NCBI GenBank assembly: GCA_937875295.1
Contig: CALLXS010000101.1
Coordinates: 17,280 to 81,279, forward strand
Direction: 5' to 3'
Length of the DNA: 64,000 nt
Source of the DNA: an uncultured bacterium
GTDB taxonomy: Bacteria; Bacteroidota; Ignavibacteria; Kapaibacteriales; UBA2268
Shown: positions 38,614 through 47,861 of the stretch, piece after piece
How positions within the stretch are numbered: the stretch's first letter is position 1
Layout: each line of letters opens with the position of its first letter
Program-made: the position numbers and the translations under genes
Notes under the pieces: generated by a model
What the model was told of the DNA's origin: nothing
What the model saw: only the letters and a program-made list of their open reading frames with translations
The model's database searches: none

Positions 38614-39468
38614 TTAATCCTCAACTAATTTAATTGCTTCGTACTTTTCGCAAGATTCTACACATTTCCCGCAATCTACACATAGAGTAGAATCTATTTT
38701 GGCAACATGATTATTATATTTAATGGCATCGTACTTTTCGCAAAATACTTTGCAGTCACCGCAAGAAGTACAAATATCTTGATTAATGGTAGGTTTTGCA
38801 TAATCTAATGGATATAGCTTTGAAATTGCATTAAATTCATTACATTCTGCTAAACAAAGTCCGCAGTGATTACACAGCTCTTCATTTTTTGTAACTTTTG
38901 CTGGATTAATGGCTTCAAATGGGCATTTCCCCACACATTTTCCACATTTTGTACATTTAGATAAATCAATAATACATTTATCTTTTATCGTAATTGCACC
39001 AAATTCACAAGCTAATTGGCACTGATGATGGCAGTTAGTAGGTTTGCACTTATTACGTATGGAATAAGTTTCTTTGGAATATGATATGCAATTCCCTTCG
39101 TTTATACATTTTTCTATACATTTACCACAACCTATACATTTATCCTCTAAAATATTATAAGTGGGAGTGGAGATAAATATTGCTTTATCTTTGCATTGGG
39201 GTTCGCAAGTGCCACATTCAATGCATAGGTCTTGATTTATAAAATATTGTGTTTTTTGAGGCAAAAGGATTGCTTTATAATAGCAACTTTCTACACAATC
39301 ACCGCACCCAGTGCATTTATCTTCGATAATAGCATATTTAGTTCTAAATGGACTTAATACATTTTTTGTACAAGAACTCATAAATAAACTACCTGAGCAT
39401 ATTCCTATACCTAAAATTCCACAATCTTTTAGGAATTTTCTTCTGTTATTAATTGATTTATTTTCCAT
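38614..39468 (-). CDS. Tat-exported polyferredoxin lipoprotein
   Basis: 284 aa. The N-terminus carries a twin-arginine motif NRRKFLK (8-14), a hydrophobic stretch and a lipobox-like FMSSC (Cys33), so export folded by Tat and lipid anchoring are predicted. The rest holds eight cysteine clusters: CxxCxxCxxxC at 52-62, 82-92, 111-121, 172-182, 199-209, 233-243 and 263-273, plus a divergent one, C141-x4-C146-x3-C150-x3-C154, containing a His-His pair. This suggests up to eight [4Fe-4S] clusters in an extracytoplasmic wire. No catalytic domain is present. It lies 12 nt downstream of the barrel protein gene, so the pair is an operon. The electron donor and acceptor are unknown. Confidence 0.85.
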   Translation of the reverse strand: MENKSINNRRKFLKDCGILGIGICSGSLFMSSCTKNVLSPFRTKYAIIEDKCTGCGDCVESCYYKAILLPQKTQYFINQDLCIECGTCEPQCKDKAIFISTPTYNILEDKCIGCGKCIEKCINEGNCISYSKETYSIRNKCKPTNCHHQCQLACEFGAITIKDKCIIDLSKCTKCGKCVGKCPFEAINPAKVTKNEELCNHCGLCLAECNEFNAISKLYPLDYAKPTINQDICTSCGDCKVFCEKYDAIKYNNHVAKIDSTLCVDCGKCVESCEKYEAIKLVED

Positions 39469-39480
39469 TTTGTTTTATTA

Positions 39481-40809
39481 TTAAATTGCAAATCTAAATT
39501 CAACTCTTCCGAAATAAGTGTCTTTTATTAATTTTGTGGAAGTAATATGCCCCCCAATTAAAGTTGTTTTTAGATGATTAAAAAATCTAGCGCTTAATTC
39601 TAAATCTAATTCTTTAGTGTGGCTACCATTTGTTTGGCCAGAATATTGTACTTTAAAATACATATTGTTTAACCAAGGAAAATCAAATTTTGTAAATAAT
39701 TGAAAAACTGGCAAATCTAATGCATCCATTTTCATTACTTCACCAATAAATAAATTAGTATATGAAGGATAAAACATTGTATTTTTATCTAATTCAATTT
39801 TGCCCACCATTGCTGCCCCAATCAAAGAGTTATACCCTTCTCCGAGTTTAAATAATTTACTTAATTCAAGGAAATATCCAAAAGCTCTCTCTTTATATAC
39901 ATACTGATAAAGTAATTCAGTTTTTAAATTAATACTTAGTGGTAAATTAAATTTGGAAAACAGCCCACCATAGTATTTGTAATCAGGAAATACTTCACCA
40001 AATTCTCCGTAGAAAATACTTCCTACTTCGCTGACAAATGGGATATTTTCTGTATCAGTAGCAAATTCAGAAAATTCATCTTCATCGCCTTCAGATTCTG
40101 AATTAGTAACTGCTTTAGTTTCTTGACTACTATTATTTACCCATTTTACTGAAGCAGCATAGAAATTTGATTCTCCAAAATTCTGTCCTAAGAAATCTAC
40201 TCTGCCACCTCTTGTAAGGTTATAGACATGGCGAGTACCACAAAAATCTCCGTATCTAGCAAATTGCGCCAGTACAGTAGCAATATTTACTGCGTAAACC
40301 AAATTACCAGAACGATAGGAAGCACCTGCACCTACTACTCTTTCATCTACTAAGAAATAATCTTGTAATTTTGTAGTTTGTAGTCCTAATGAAAGCTTGA
40401 TATTTTCTGAATTGAAATTGTAATAAAATTCTCTAAACCCCCAATGCTTTTTATCAACGGCAGAAAATTGTTCATAACCCGGATAATTAATAGTATCGTT
40501 CCCTTGCTTACCGGGACCGCCCTTAGAGTTATAAAAATTTTTATATCCACCTTCTACATAAAACTGATGCTTAGACTCCTTCAAATTTAAGCCTAAACCA
40601 GCTATTGCAAGACCATTTTTTACATTTCTATCAGTCATTCCAGCCATTGCTCCAGTTAATTCAATACCCCCTACAAAATACTTAGAACCAAATAATGGCT
40701 TAATTTGAGTATTTAGAATGCTTCTGCAGTCCATCGAAGAATAGCTATTAATAGAATTCATAATTAAAAAACATATTATCGAGATTGCTCTAAAATGCTT
40801 TGAATTCAT
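39481..40809 (-). CDS. Predicted outer-membrane beta-barrel protein
   Basis: 442 aa. A signal peptide (about residues 1-25) is followed by many alternating amphipathic strands with Gly/Tyr/Phe girdles (for example NLKESKHQFYVEGGYKNF, FREFYYNF), a strongly acidic loop (SESEGDEDEFSEF) and a C-terminal strand ending FRFAI, the aromatic ending typical of outer-membrane barrels. No heme (CxxCH) or plug domain is visible. It precedes the Tat polyferredoxin lipoprotein in one transcript, which suggests a functional pair. A porin or a sheath for the ferredoxin are both possible. Confidence 0.7.
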   Translation of the reverse strand: MNSKHFRAISIICFLIMNSINSYSSMDCRSILNTQIKPLFGSKYFVGGIELTGAMAGMTDRNVKNGLAIAGLGLNLKESKHQFYVEGGYKNFYNSKGGPGKQGNDTINYPGYEQFSAVDKKHWGFREFYYNFNSENIKLSLGLQTTKLQDYFLVDERVVGAGASYRSGNLVYAVNIATVLAQFARYGDFCGTRHVYNLTRGGRVDFLGQNFGESNFYAASVKWVNNSSQETKAVTNSESEGDEDEFSEFATDTENIPFVSEVGSIFYGEFGEVFPDYKYYGGLFSKFNLPLSINLKTELLYQYVYKERAFGYFLELSKLFKLGEGYNSLIGAAMVGKIELDKNTMFYPSYTNLFIGEVMKMDALDLPVFQLFTKFDFPWLNNMYFKVQYSGQTNGSHTKELDLELSARFFNHLKTTLIGGHITSTKLIKDTYFGRVEFRFAI

Positions 40810-40895
40810 TGGTATTTATTAGTTCATTTATTAATTGAAATATTGTTTAATTACATTATTCACTTAGTAATTAAAAACACAAATTTATATAAATG

Positions 40896-40903
40896 CAAAA
40901 ATA
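40896..40903 (-). promoter_or_regulatory. TAnnTTTG -7-like element for the barrel/polyferredoxin operon
   Basis: The reverse strand reads TATTTTTG, 86 nt upstream of the barrel gene start. Confidence 0.35.
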
Positions 40904-41073
40904 TATAAATTAAATTTTAAAAAACTAATTCAATTAGAAAAAAAAATTTTAGACATTAAAAAACTAAAAAAGTTTAAATTATGTGCTAAGAAAATCGTAA
41001 TTTTATGTTTTGTATATTAAATCTTAAATAAAGTAATAAATTTAAATTATAAACAAATATAGGAATTATAATA

Positions 41074-42591
41074 ATGAAAAAATTAGTTTTATTAATCCTC
41101 GTAAGTACGTTAGCTATTGCATTTATGAGTTGCAATAAACAAGAAGGAAATGTAATGAATACTGAACCGAAAGAAGTGCAAGAACTTAAAGACAAATTAT
41201 CAGCATTTACTGAATATGAAATAACTACTGATTTGTCTGCGCTTACAGAAAATGAGAAAAAAGTCGTGCAGAAATTAGTTGAAGCTGCTAAATTAGCTGA
41301 TGTAATTTTCTGGAAGCAATCAAATGCTGATGGCATTGCTATCCGTGATTCTCTCGCTAAATTAAATACTCCATTTGCCAAAGATTTATTAAAATTTGTA
41401 AATATTAACTATGGTCCTTATGACGTAATCTTTAGTCAAACTCGTTTCGTTGGTGATGGTCCGAGCAAAAAACCAGCCGGAGCTAATTTATATCCAGCTG
41501 ATTTAACTAAAGAAGATTTCGAAAAATATGTGAAAGATCATCCAGAGCAAAAAGCAGAACTCGAAAGCCAATATACTATAGTTAAGCGTGATGGCGATAA
41601 ATTAATCGCTGTTCCATATTATAAAGAATATCCGGAAATTGAGCAAATCGCAAAATTGATTGATGAAGCAAGTGAATTTGCTGATGATCCATCATTAAAA
41701 AGATATTTAAAAATTAGAGCTAAAGCTTTTAGAACAGATGATTATTTTGAAAGCGATATGGCTTGGATGGATATGACTAAATCGAACATTGAGACTGTAA
41801 TTGGACCTATTGAAAATTATTTAGATAATTTATTTAATTATAAAACAGCTTGGGAATGCGGTGTATTTGTAAAAGATGAAGAAGCAACAAAAGAATTACA
41901 AGTACTTAAATCAAAAATTGATAATTTAGAACAGAATTTACCTTACGACAAAAAATATATTCGACCAAGTGCTGGCGGATTAGGTAATGTCTTAAATATT
42001 GTGAATGTAGTATATTTCGCTGGCGACTTCCAAGAAGCTGTGAAAACTATTGCTACTTCTCTGCCTAATGACCCAAAAGTCCATGAAATCAAAGGATCGA
42101 AAAAACTTATGTTCAAAAATATGATGGAAGCGAAATTCGAGAAAATAGTGATGCCGATTGCTCAAGAATTAATGAGTGAAGAAGATGTAAAATTCGTTGA
42201 TAAAAAAGCTTTTACAAGTTTCGTAACTCTTCACGAAATTTCTCATACTTTAGGTAGAGGCTTCGTATTTGGAAATGATAAATTATCGGTTCGCGCTGGA
42301 ATGAAAGATTTATATTCTACTATCGAAGAAGCAAAAGCAGACATATTAAGTATGTATAATCATCAATATTTAATTGAACAAAGCGTATATCCGCAAGATT
42401 ATTTACGTAAAGCTACTGCTACTTATTTAGCAGGTCTTTTCCGCTCAATGAGATTTGGTAAAGAAGAAGCTCACGGTGGTGCTAATTTCATTCAATTCAA
42501 TTTCTTACGTTCTAACGGTGCGATTGAACTAGTAGATGGAAAATTTAAAATAAATAATGAAATATTTATGCAAAAATATGTATATATATGA
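41074..42591 (+). CDS. Lipoprotein M49-family (dipeptidyl-peptidase III-like) metallopeptidase, cut by in-frame TGA
   Basis: 505 aa up to the first stop. Lipobox FMSC (Cys20) after a short signal. The zinc motif HEISH (387-391) and the second motif EEAKAD (418-423) are those of the M49 DPP III family; the five-residue HEISH form is known from the Caldithrix enzyme, whereas most have HExxGH. It should release dipeptides from peptide N-termini at the cell surface or periplasm. The TGA at 42589-42591 is followed by 56 further in-frame codons that read like the normal M49 C-terminus (see the next entry). It is divergent from the barrel operon. The next gene, of the isocitrate dehydrogenase family, begins at 42909. 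Confidence 0.88.
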   Translation: MKKLVLLILVSTLAIAFMSCNKQEGNVMNTEPKEVQELKDKLSAFTEYEITTDLSALTENEKKVVQKLVEAAKLADVIFWKQSNADGIAIRDSLAKLNTPFAKDLLKFVNINYGPYDVIFSQTRFVGDGPSKKPAGANLYPADLTKEDFEKYVKDHPEQKAELESQYTIVKRDGDKLIAVPYYKEYPEIEQIAKLIDEASEFADDPSLKRYLKIRAKAFRTDDYFESDMAWMDMTKSNIETVIGPIENYLDNLFNYKTAWECGVFVKDEEATKELQVLKSKIDNLEQNLPYDKKYIRPSAGGLGNVLNIVNVVYFAGDFQEAVKTIATSLPNDPKVHEIKGSKKLMFKNMMEAKFEKIVMPIAQELMSEEDVKFVDKKAFTSFVTLHEISHTLGRGFVFGNDKLSVRAGMKDLYSTIEEAKADILSMYNHQYLIEQSVYPQDYLRKATATYLAGLFRSMRFGKEEAHGGANFIQFNFLRSNGAIELVDGKFKINNEIFMQKYVYI

Positions 42592-42762
42592 ATTGAAAAA
42601 AAATCTAAAATTGTTCTTACATTAGAAGCAGAAGGCGACTATGTCGGAGCCACAGATCTTATTGCTAAATATGGTCACGAAAATAAAGAAATCGAAGATG
42701 CAATTGCAAAATTGTCTAAAATACCAAGAGATTTAGATACAAAATATAATATTAAGTACTAA
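42592..42762 (+). pseudogene. In-frame continuation of the M49 peptidase after TGA
   Basis: 56 codons in the same frame beyond the TGA at 42589-42591, ending in TAA at 42760-42762. The peptide includes SKIVLTLEAEGDYVGATDLI and ends PRDLDTKYNIKY, matching the pattern expected at the end of M49 hydrolases. Coding-like composition and correct spacing show it belongs to the same gene (562 codons in total). It has no start codon of its own in a useful place. A nonsense mutation, sequencing error or readthrough could explain it. Confidence 0.75.
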
Positions 42763-42908
42763 TGAATTTGAGAACAGAAAAAATATTTTAAGAAATAGAA
42801 TTATATTTTATTAATTCTTTTATAATATTTTTTTAATTAATCTTGAATTAAATAATTCTTGTAAAAATAAAGTTTAGTTATTATAATAAATAAATCAGTT
42901 AAAAAATT

Positions 42909-44048
42909 ATGTCTCAAAAAAGAACAAAAAAAGATAGCTATAAAATAGCTTGGTTACCCGGCGACGGTGTAGGAGTGGAAGTACTCGAAGCAACTAAAAT
43001 TGTATTAGATAAGCTAAATTTCAAAGCTGAATATATCAATGGTGATATTGGCTGGGAATTCTGGTGCAAAGAAGGTGATGCCTTCCCAGAAAGAACAATA
43101 GAACTACTTAAAAATGTAGATGCTGCAATGTTTGGTGCTATTACTTCAAAGCCAGTAAAAGCTGCTGAAGCAGAATTAGTACCAGAATTACGTGGGAAAG
43201 GATTAGTATATCGCTCTCCAATTGTGAGAATGAGACAGACTTTCGATTTATATAATTGCCTAAGACCTTGCAAAGCATATCCGGGCAATCCACTAAATTA
43301 TAAAGACAGTATAGACATAGTAGTATTTAGAGAAAATACTGAAGATATGTATTGCGGTGTGGAATTTAATCCAGTACCAAATGAACTAATTGATACATTA
43401 AATAAAATTTCTAAACCATTTGCGAAATTCGCTTCTCTTAAAGGAGATGAATATGCAATATCTTGCAAAATAAATACTCGCAAAGGGTCAGAAAGAATTA
43501 TTCGAGCTGCTTTTGAATTTGCTAAAGAGCATAATCGCAAAAAAGTAACATTAGTACATAAAGCAAATGTAGTACGTGCTACTGATGGCTTATTCTTCGA
43601 AATAGCAAAAGAAGTTGCAAAGGAATATCCTGAAATTTATATGGATGATGCTAACATCGACGCAATGACTATGTGGTTACTAAAAAATCCAGATAATTAT
43701 GATGTATTAGTTGCTCCTAATTTATATGGTGATATTATAAGCGATTTGGCTGCTCAAATGGTAGGAGGTCTAGGCTTTGGTTGCTCAGGAAATATAGGAG
43801 AAAATTTGGGTGTATTCGAGCCTTCTCATGGTTCGGCTCCTAAATATACTGGTTTATATAAAGTAAATCCTATTGCTACAATTCTTGCTGCAAAAATGAT
43901 GTTGGATTGGTTAGGCGAAATCGAAATGGCAAATAAAATTGAAAAAGCAGTAGAAGATGTAATTAAAGAAGGCAAAGTAAGAACTTATGATATGGGAGGA
44001 GCAAATACAACTCTCGAAATGGGTCAAGCTATAGCCGACAAAATATAG
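42909..44048 (+). CDS. Isocitrate/isopropylmalate dehydrogenase family protein, probably isocitrate dehydrogenase (NAD-type)
   Basis: 379 aa beta-decarboxylating dehydrogenase. The N-terminal LPGDGVGVEV, RMRQTFDLYNCLRPCKAYPG (substrate arginines), FRENTEDMYCGVE and the metal-binding APNLYGDIISDLAAQ are all present, with GSAPKYTG near the C-terminus. FRENTED plus NVVRATDGLF fits NAD-dependent isocitrate dehydrogenase of the TCA cycle best; isopropylmalate or homoisocitrate activity cannot be excluded from motifs alone. It stands alone. A terminator follows. Confidence 0.82.
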   Translation: MSQKRTKKDSYKIAWLPGDGVGVEVLEATKIVLDKLNFKAEYINGDIGWEFWCKEGDAFPERTIELLKNVDAAMFGAITSKPVKAAEAELVPELRGKGLVYRSPIVRMRQTFDLYNCLRPCKAYPGNPLNYKDSIDIVVFRENTEDMYCGVEFNPVPNELIDTLNKISKPFAKFASLKGDEYAISCKINTRKGSERIIRAAFEFAKEHNRKKVTLVHKANVVRATDGLFFEIAKEVAKEYPEIYMDDANIDAMTMWLLKNPDNYDVLVAPNLYGDIISDLAAQMVGGLGFGCSGNIGENLGVFEPSHGSAPKYTGLYKVNPIATILAAKMMLDWLGEIEMANKIEKAVEDVIKEGKVRTYDMGGANTTLEMGQAIADKI

Positions 44049-44063
44049 TTGTTCTATAAAAAT

Positions 44064-44103
44064 AATTCCACCTCTAATAATAATCAGAGGTGGAATTTTT
44101 TAT
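44064..44103. terminator. Bidirectional terminator between the IDH-family gene and glyS
   Basis: Arms AATTCCACCTCT (44064-44075) and AGAGGTGGAATT (44086-44097), 10-nt loop, then a T tract. It separates convergent genes. Confidence 0.9.
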
Positions 44104-44145
44104 TTACTTCCATTTTCATTCAGCATGAAAATACAAAATTGTCAT

Positions 44146-45567
44146 TTACCTAATCAATTTATCACTGATATAATTACTAATTTTATCCGCATTAATTCTC
44201 ACTTGTTGCATTGAGTCTCTCTCGCGTATAGTAACTGTATTATCATTTAAAGTATCACCATCGATAGTAATGCAGAATGGCGTACCAATTTCATCTTGTC
44301 TACGGTATCGTCTTCCAATAGCACCGCTTGTGTCATATTGAGCTTTAAAGTTTTTCTGCACATCGTCAAATACTTTTTCAGCATATTCTGGCATTCCATC
44401 TTTATTAACTAATGGGAATACTGCAGCTTTAATTGGTGATAATTGAGGTACAAATTTCATTACATTTCGAGTATCTTCTTTACCTGAATCATCAGTTAAT
44501 TTTTCTTCAGTATAAGCATTACAAAGAAATGCCATTAATCCTCTAGTTGTCCCACCGGAAGTTTCAATCACATAAGGCACATATCTATCTTTATTAACTG
44601 TATCGACATATTCTAATTTTTTGCCTGAAAATTCTTGATGAGCTTTTAGGTCAAAGTCAGTACGAGAATGAATACCTTCAATTTCTCCCCATCCGAATGG
44701 GAATAAATATTCTATATCACAGGCTTTATTTGCATAATGAGCTAATTTTTCATGATCTTTGAAGCGAATTACTTCTGGTGCCATTCCATTCTCAATGTAC
44801 CAGTGCCATCTTTTTTCTTTCCAATATTCATACCACTCGAGTTCTGTACCGGGCTTAACAAAATATTGCATTTCCATTTGTTCAAATTCGCGAGTGCGGA
44901 ATAGGAAATTCTTAGTGTTTATTTCGTTTCGAAATGCTTTACCTATTTGAGCAATTCCAAAAGGTGGTTTCATTCTAGCACTATCCATAATATTTTTGAA
45001 ATTCACGAAAATACCTTGTGCAGACTCTGGTCTTAAGTAAATTGTACTTGCTGAATCATCAACCGGTCCTAGGAAAGTCTTAAACATTAGATTAAAATTT
45101 CTAACTTCTGTCCAATCTGTACCACCAGATACAGGGTCAGGAATACTGAAATTCATAATTATATTATAATAATCATTAGGTTCTTTAGCTTTTGAGAGTT
45201 CAATTTCTAATTTATCAGCAATTTCATTTTTATTTTTTTTGCGTAATTTTTCAATATATTCTTCAATTAAATTATCAGCTCTGTAGCGACCTTTGCTAGC
45301 TTTGTTGTCTATCATTGGGTCAGAGAATTGAGTAATATGTCCGCTTGCTTCCCAAGTGCGAGGGTGCATTAAAATTGATGCGTCCACTCCTACAATATCT
45401 TGGCGATATGTCATAGCTTTCCACCAAGATTCTTTAATATTTTTTAGCAATTCTACTCCTAATGGTCCGAAATCCCAACAACCATTTAATCCACCATAAA
45501 TTTCTGACGATTGAAATACAAAACCTCTTTGTTTTGCTAATGAAATGATAGTTTCTAATTTTATCAT
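44146..45567 (-). CDS. glyS: Glycyl-tRNA synthetase, single-chain class II type
   Basis: 473 aa homodimer-type GlyRS (the archaeal/eukaryal-like form, not the alpha2beta2 GlyQ/GlyS form). It starts with SLAKQRGFVFQSSEIYGGLNG, has motif 2 FGIAQIGKAFRNEI, the glycine-binding ESAQGIF, and the C-terminal anticodon-binding domain after residue 370. It charges tRNA-Gly. The TAATTTTG element lies 41 nt upstream. Confidence 0.96.
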   Translation of the reverse strand: MIKLETIISLAKQRGFVFQSSEIYGGLNGCWDFGPLGVELLKNIKESWWKAMTYRQDIVGVDASILMHPRTWEASGHITQFSDPMIDNKASKGRYRADNLIEEYIEKLRKKNKNEIADKLEIELSKAKEPNDYYNIIMNFSIPDPVSGGTDWTEVRNFNLMFKTFLGPVDDSASTIYLRPESAQGIFVNFKNIMDSARMKPPFGIAQIGKAFRNEINTKNFLFRTREFEQMEMQYFVKPGTELEWYEYWKEKRWHWYIENGMAPEVIRFKDHEKLAHYANKACDIEYLFPFGWGEIEGIHSRTDFDLKAHQEFSGKKLEYVDTVNKDRYVPYVIETSGGTTRGLMAFLCNAYTEEKLTDDSGKEDTRNVMKFVPQLSPIKAAVFPLVNKDGMPEYAEKVFDDVQKNFKAQYDTSGAIGRRYRRQDEIGTPFCITIDGDTLNDNTVTIRERDSMQQVRINADKISNYISDKLIR

Positions 45568-45608
45568 AATAAATTTTTTAAATATTAAATTTGTTAAATT
45601 TTAGACTT

Positions 45609-45616
45609 CAAAATTA
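45609..45616 (-). promoter_or_regulatory. TAnnTTTG -7-like element for glyS
   Basis: The reverse strand reads TAATTTTG, 41 nt upstream of the glyS start. Confidence 0.45.
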
Positions 45617-45734
45617 CGAAATAAAAGGAGAATTTACATTAAGTTTTTATTATTTAACTATTAAAATAAAAAACAATTATATCGTTTAATATTTTTTAAT
45701 ACTTTCTATTTTATAATATTTAGTGATAAATAAA

Positions 45735-46391
45735 ATGAATATAATTTTAATAGGACCTCCCGGTTCTGGCAAAGGTACTCAAGCAAAGATGATTTCTTCT
45801 AAGTATAATTTAGTTCATTTATCTACTGGAGATATTATTCGAGAACAGATTAAAGCTAATACTGAATTAGGTAATATTGCCAAAACTTACATTGAACAAG
45901 GTAAACTATTGCCTGATGAATATTTAATTTCAATGATTAAATCATTTTTATCGAAAAAAGATGGTTCAAATGGATTCATTTTTGACGGTTTCCCGCGCAC
46001 AATATCACAAGCTGAAACATTAGAAAAGATATTAGCTGAAAATGATTCGGAGTTAAATTCAGTTATAATATTAAATGTTAGCGATAAATTAATTATGGAA
46101 AGGTTAAGTGATCGCAGGATTTGTCCAGTGTGCAATGCTATTTACCATAATGTTTATAACCCACCAAAAAGTCCAGATGTCTGCGATTTAGATAATGCTT
46201 CTCTATTCCAAAGAGATGATGACAAAGAAGAAACGATTGCTTATAGATTAAATGTATATCATAATATCACTAAACCATTGATAGAATTTTATCAAAAGAA
46301 AAATTTAATAGAGTTGATTGATGGTTCATTACTTTTTGATGATGTATTTTCAGCAATTACTAATAAATTAGATATTATAGAAAATAAATAG
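45735..46391 (+). CDS. adk: Adenylate kinase
   Basis: 218 aa long-form enzyme. Walker A GPPGSGKGTQ near the N-terminus, HLSTGDIIRE, DGFPRTISQAE, and a LID domain with zinc-type cysteines (CPVC...C). It interconverts ATP + AMP and 2 ADP. A GTG at 45723 in the same frame would add four residues; the ATG at 45735 gives the canonical start MNIILIGPPGSG and is preferred. It converges on the DUF389 gene with a 23-nt gap. Confidence 0.96.
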   Translation: MNIILIGPPGSGKGTQAKMISSKYNLVHLSTGDIIREQIKANTELGNIAKTYIEQGKLLPDEYLISMIKSFLSKKDGSNGFIFDGFPRTISQAETLEKILAENDSELNSVIILNVSDKLIMERLSDRRICPVCNAIYHNVYNPPKSPDVCDLDNASLFQRDDDKEETIAYRLNVYHNITKPLIEFYQKKNLIELIDGSLLFDDVFSAITNKLDIIENK

Positions 46392-46414
46392 AAAAGAAAA
46401 TGCATTAATTAATA

Positions 46415-47728
46415 TTATTTTTGCCAAATAATTAGTATTGAATCTTTGCCATAATTATTAGCAATCAATTTTCTTATTTGGTTAATTTTATTATTATTTA
46501 TTTTGTTTTTCGAATTATAGATTAAAATTGGTTTAAGATATGAACTAGTGTCGTTGTAATAAATATTCATATCCTGAAAACCAATTTCAGTAATTTCCGG
46601 TGCTATAATTTGTAAATTTGAAAGCAATTTATCTGTTTCGTAATTTTTCAAACTTCTATAATTAAAGATTGAATCAAGTCTATTTGTGTTATAACTGATT
46701 AGTCTTTGGCTTTTTGATACTTCATTCATCAAATCATTTCTCATATTCATCAAATCTTTTGAATTGTTCGATTTAATTTCGAGTTTTGTATTAAAGATGT
46801 TATATCTACTTAGCGTTTTACTTAATGAATCTTCTTGCTTTTCGGTAAAATCATCAGATAAAAATGCCAATTCGATAATATTGGAGCTTGACGGATTATA
46901 ATGAACTTTTTGATAAACTAGAGTAAATCCATTTTCAATAAATTCAGATTCTATAAATTGTTTTGATGAAATGATGAATTTTTGCTTTTCGTAAAGCATT
47001 ATAGCAAAGTATATGCTTGGAAGCAGTACTATAATTGTTATTATTCCTAATGAATATTTAATAATTTTTTTTCTTTGTGGTGCTATAAATACTTTACTCT
47101 TAAAATTTAAAAATTTTACTATTATAATAGTTGCTACAAAAATAAAGGTACAATTTATTATATAAAGATACATTGCTCCAAAGAATATTTGAGCATTTTG
47201 TAATGCTAACCCATATCCAGCAGTGCATAATGGTGGCATTAAAGCTGTAGCAATCGCTACTCCGGGGATTGGATTCCCTTTATCCTTGCGTGTGATAGCC
47301 ACTGCTCCAGTAAGCCCTCCGAAAAATGCGATTATTACATCATAAATAGTAGGAGAAGTTCTCGATAGTAATTCAGATTGTAGTTCTTTAAATGGACTTA
47401 ACCAGAAATATATCCCTGATGCAATTAAAGATATTAATGTAGCAATTAATAAATTTCTACCCGATTTCTTAAGCAAATCTAAATCATATATGGCTATTCC
47501 GAATCCCGCTGCGACTATTGGCCCCATCAAAGGAGATATTAACATTGCACCGATTATTACAGGAATAGAATTTAAATTTAATCCCACTGAAGCAATAATA
47601 ATTGCAAATACTAATGTCCATGCTGAAGCACCCATAAAATATGAATTTTCTTCTACATATTTTAAGACTGCATCAGGATTATCTATACCTTTATTAAGAG
47701 AAAATAACCTTTTTATATATTCTTTCAT
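46415..47728 (-). CDS. DUF389 membrane protein
   Basis: 437 aa. The N-terminal half (about 30-210) has five to six membrane helices with the family pattern SVGLNLNSIPVIIGAMLISP, GPIVAAGFGIA and PGVAIATALMPPLCTAGYG. A further helix at about 222-245 leads into a soluble alpha/beta C-terminal domain (250-437). Function of the family is unknown; a transport role is often suggested. The soluble C-terminus is longer than in many relatives. Confidence 0.88.
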   Translation of the reverse strand: MKEYIKRLFSLNKGIDNPDAVLKYVEENSYFMGASAWTLVFAIIIASVGLNLNSIPVIIGAMLISPLMGPIVAAGFGIAIYDLDLLKKSGRNLLIATLISLIASGIYFWLSPFKELQSELLSRTSPTIYDVIIAFFGGLTGAVAITRKDKGNPIPGVAIATALMPPLCTAGYGLALQNAQIFFGAMYLYIINCTFIFVATIIIVKFLNFKSKVFIAPQRKKIIKYSLGIITIIVLLPSIYFAIMLYEKQKFIISSKQFIESEFIENGFTLVYQKVHYNPSSSNIIELAFLSDDFTEKQEDSLSKTLSRYNIFNTKLEIKSNNSKDLMNMRNDLMNEVSKSQRLISYNTNRLDSIFNYRSLKNYETDKLLSNLQIIAPEITEIGFQDMNIYYNDTSSYLKPILIYNSKNKINNNKINQIRKLIANNYGKDSILIIWQK

Positions 47729-47861
47729 AATGAAAAATAATTAGAAAAAAAGAAATATATAATATACTAAATATAATTGTGATAAAAAAGTATATTAAAA
47801 TATTAATATTATTTAGACGTTCCATTTTATATAGACTATTTATTCACTAAGAAAAAATAAT

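Noticed and set aside
42589..42591. Reassignment of TGA to Trp or selenocysteine as the reason for the interrupted M49 gene
   Set aside because: comF and grpE end properly in TGA, so it is a stop here. No selenocysteine insertion hairpin was recognised after the codon, and the site is not near the active-site motifs.
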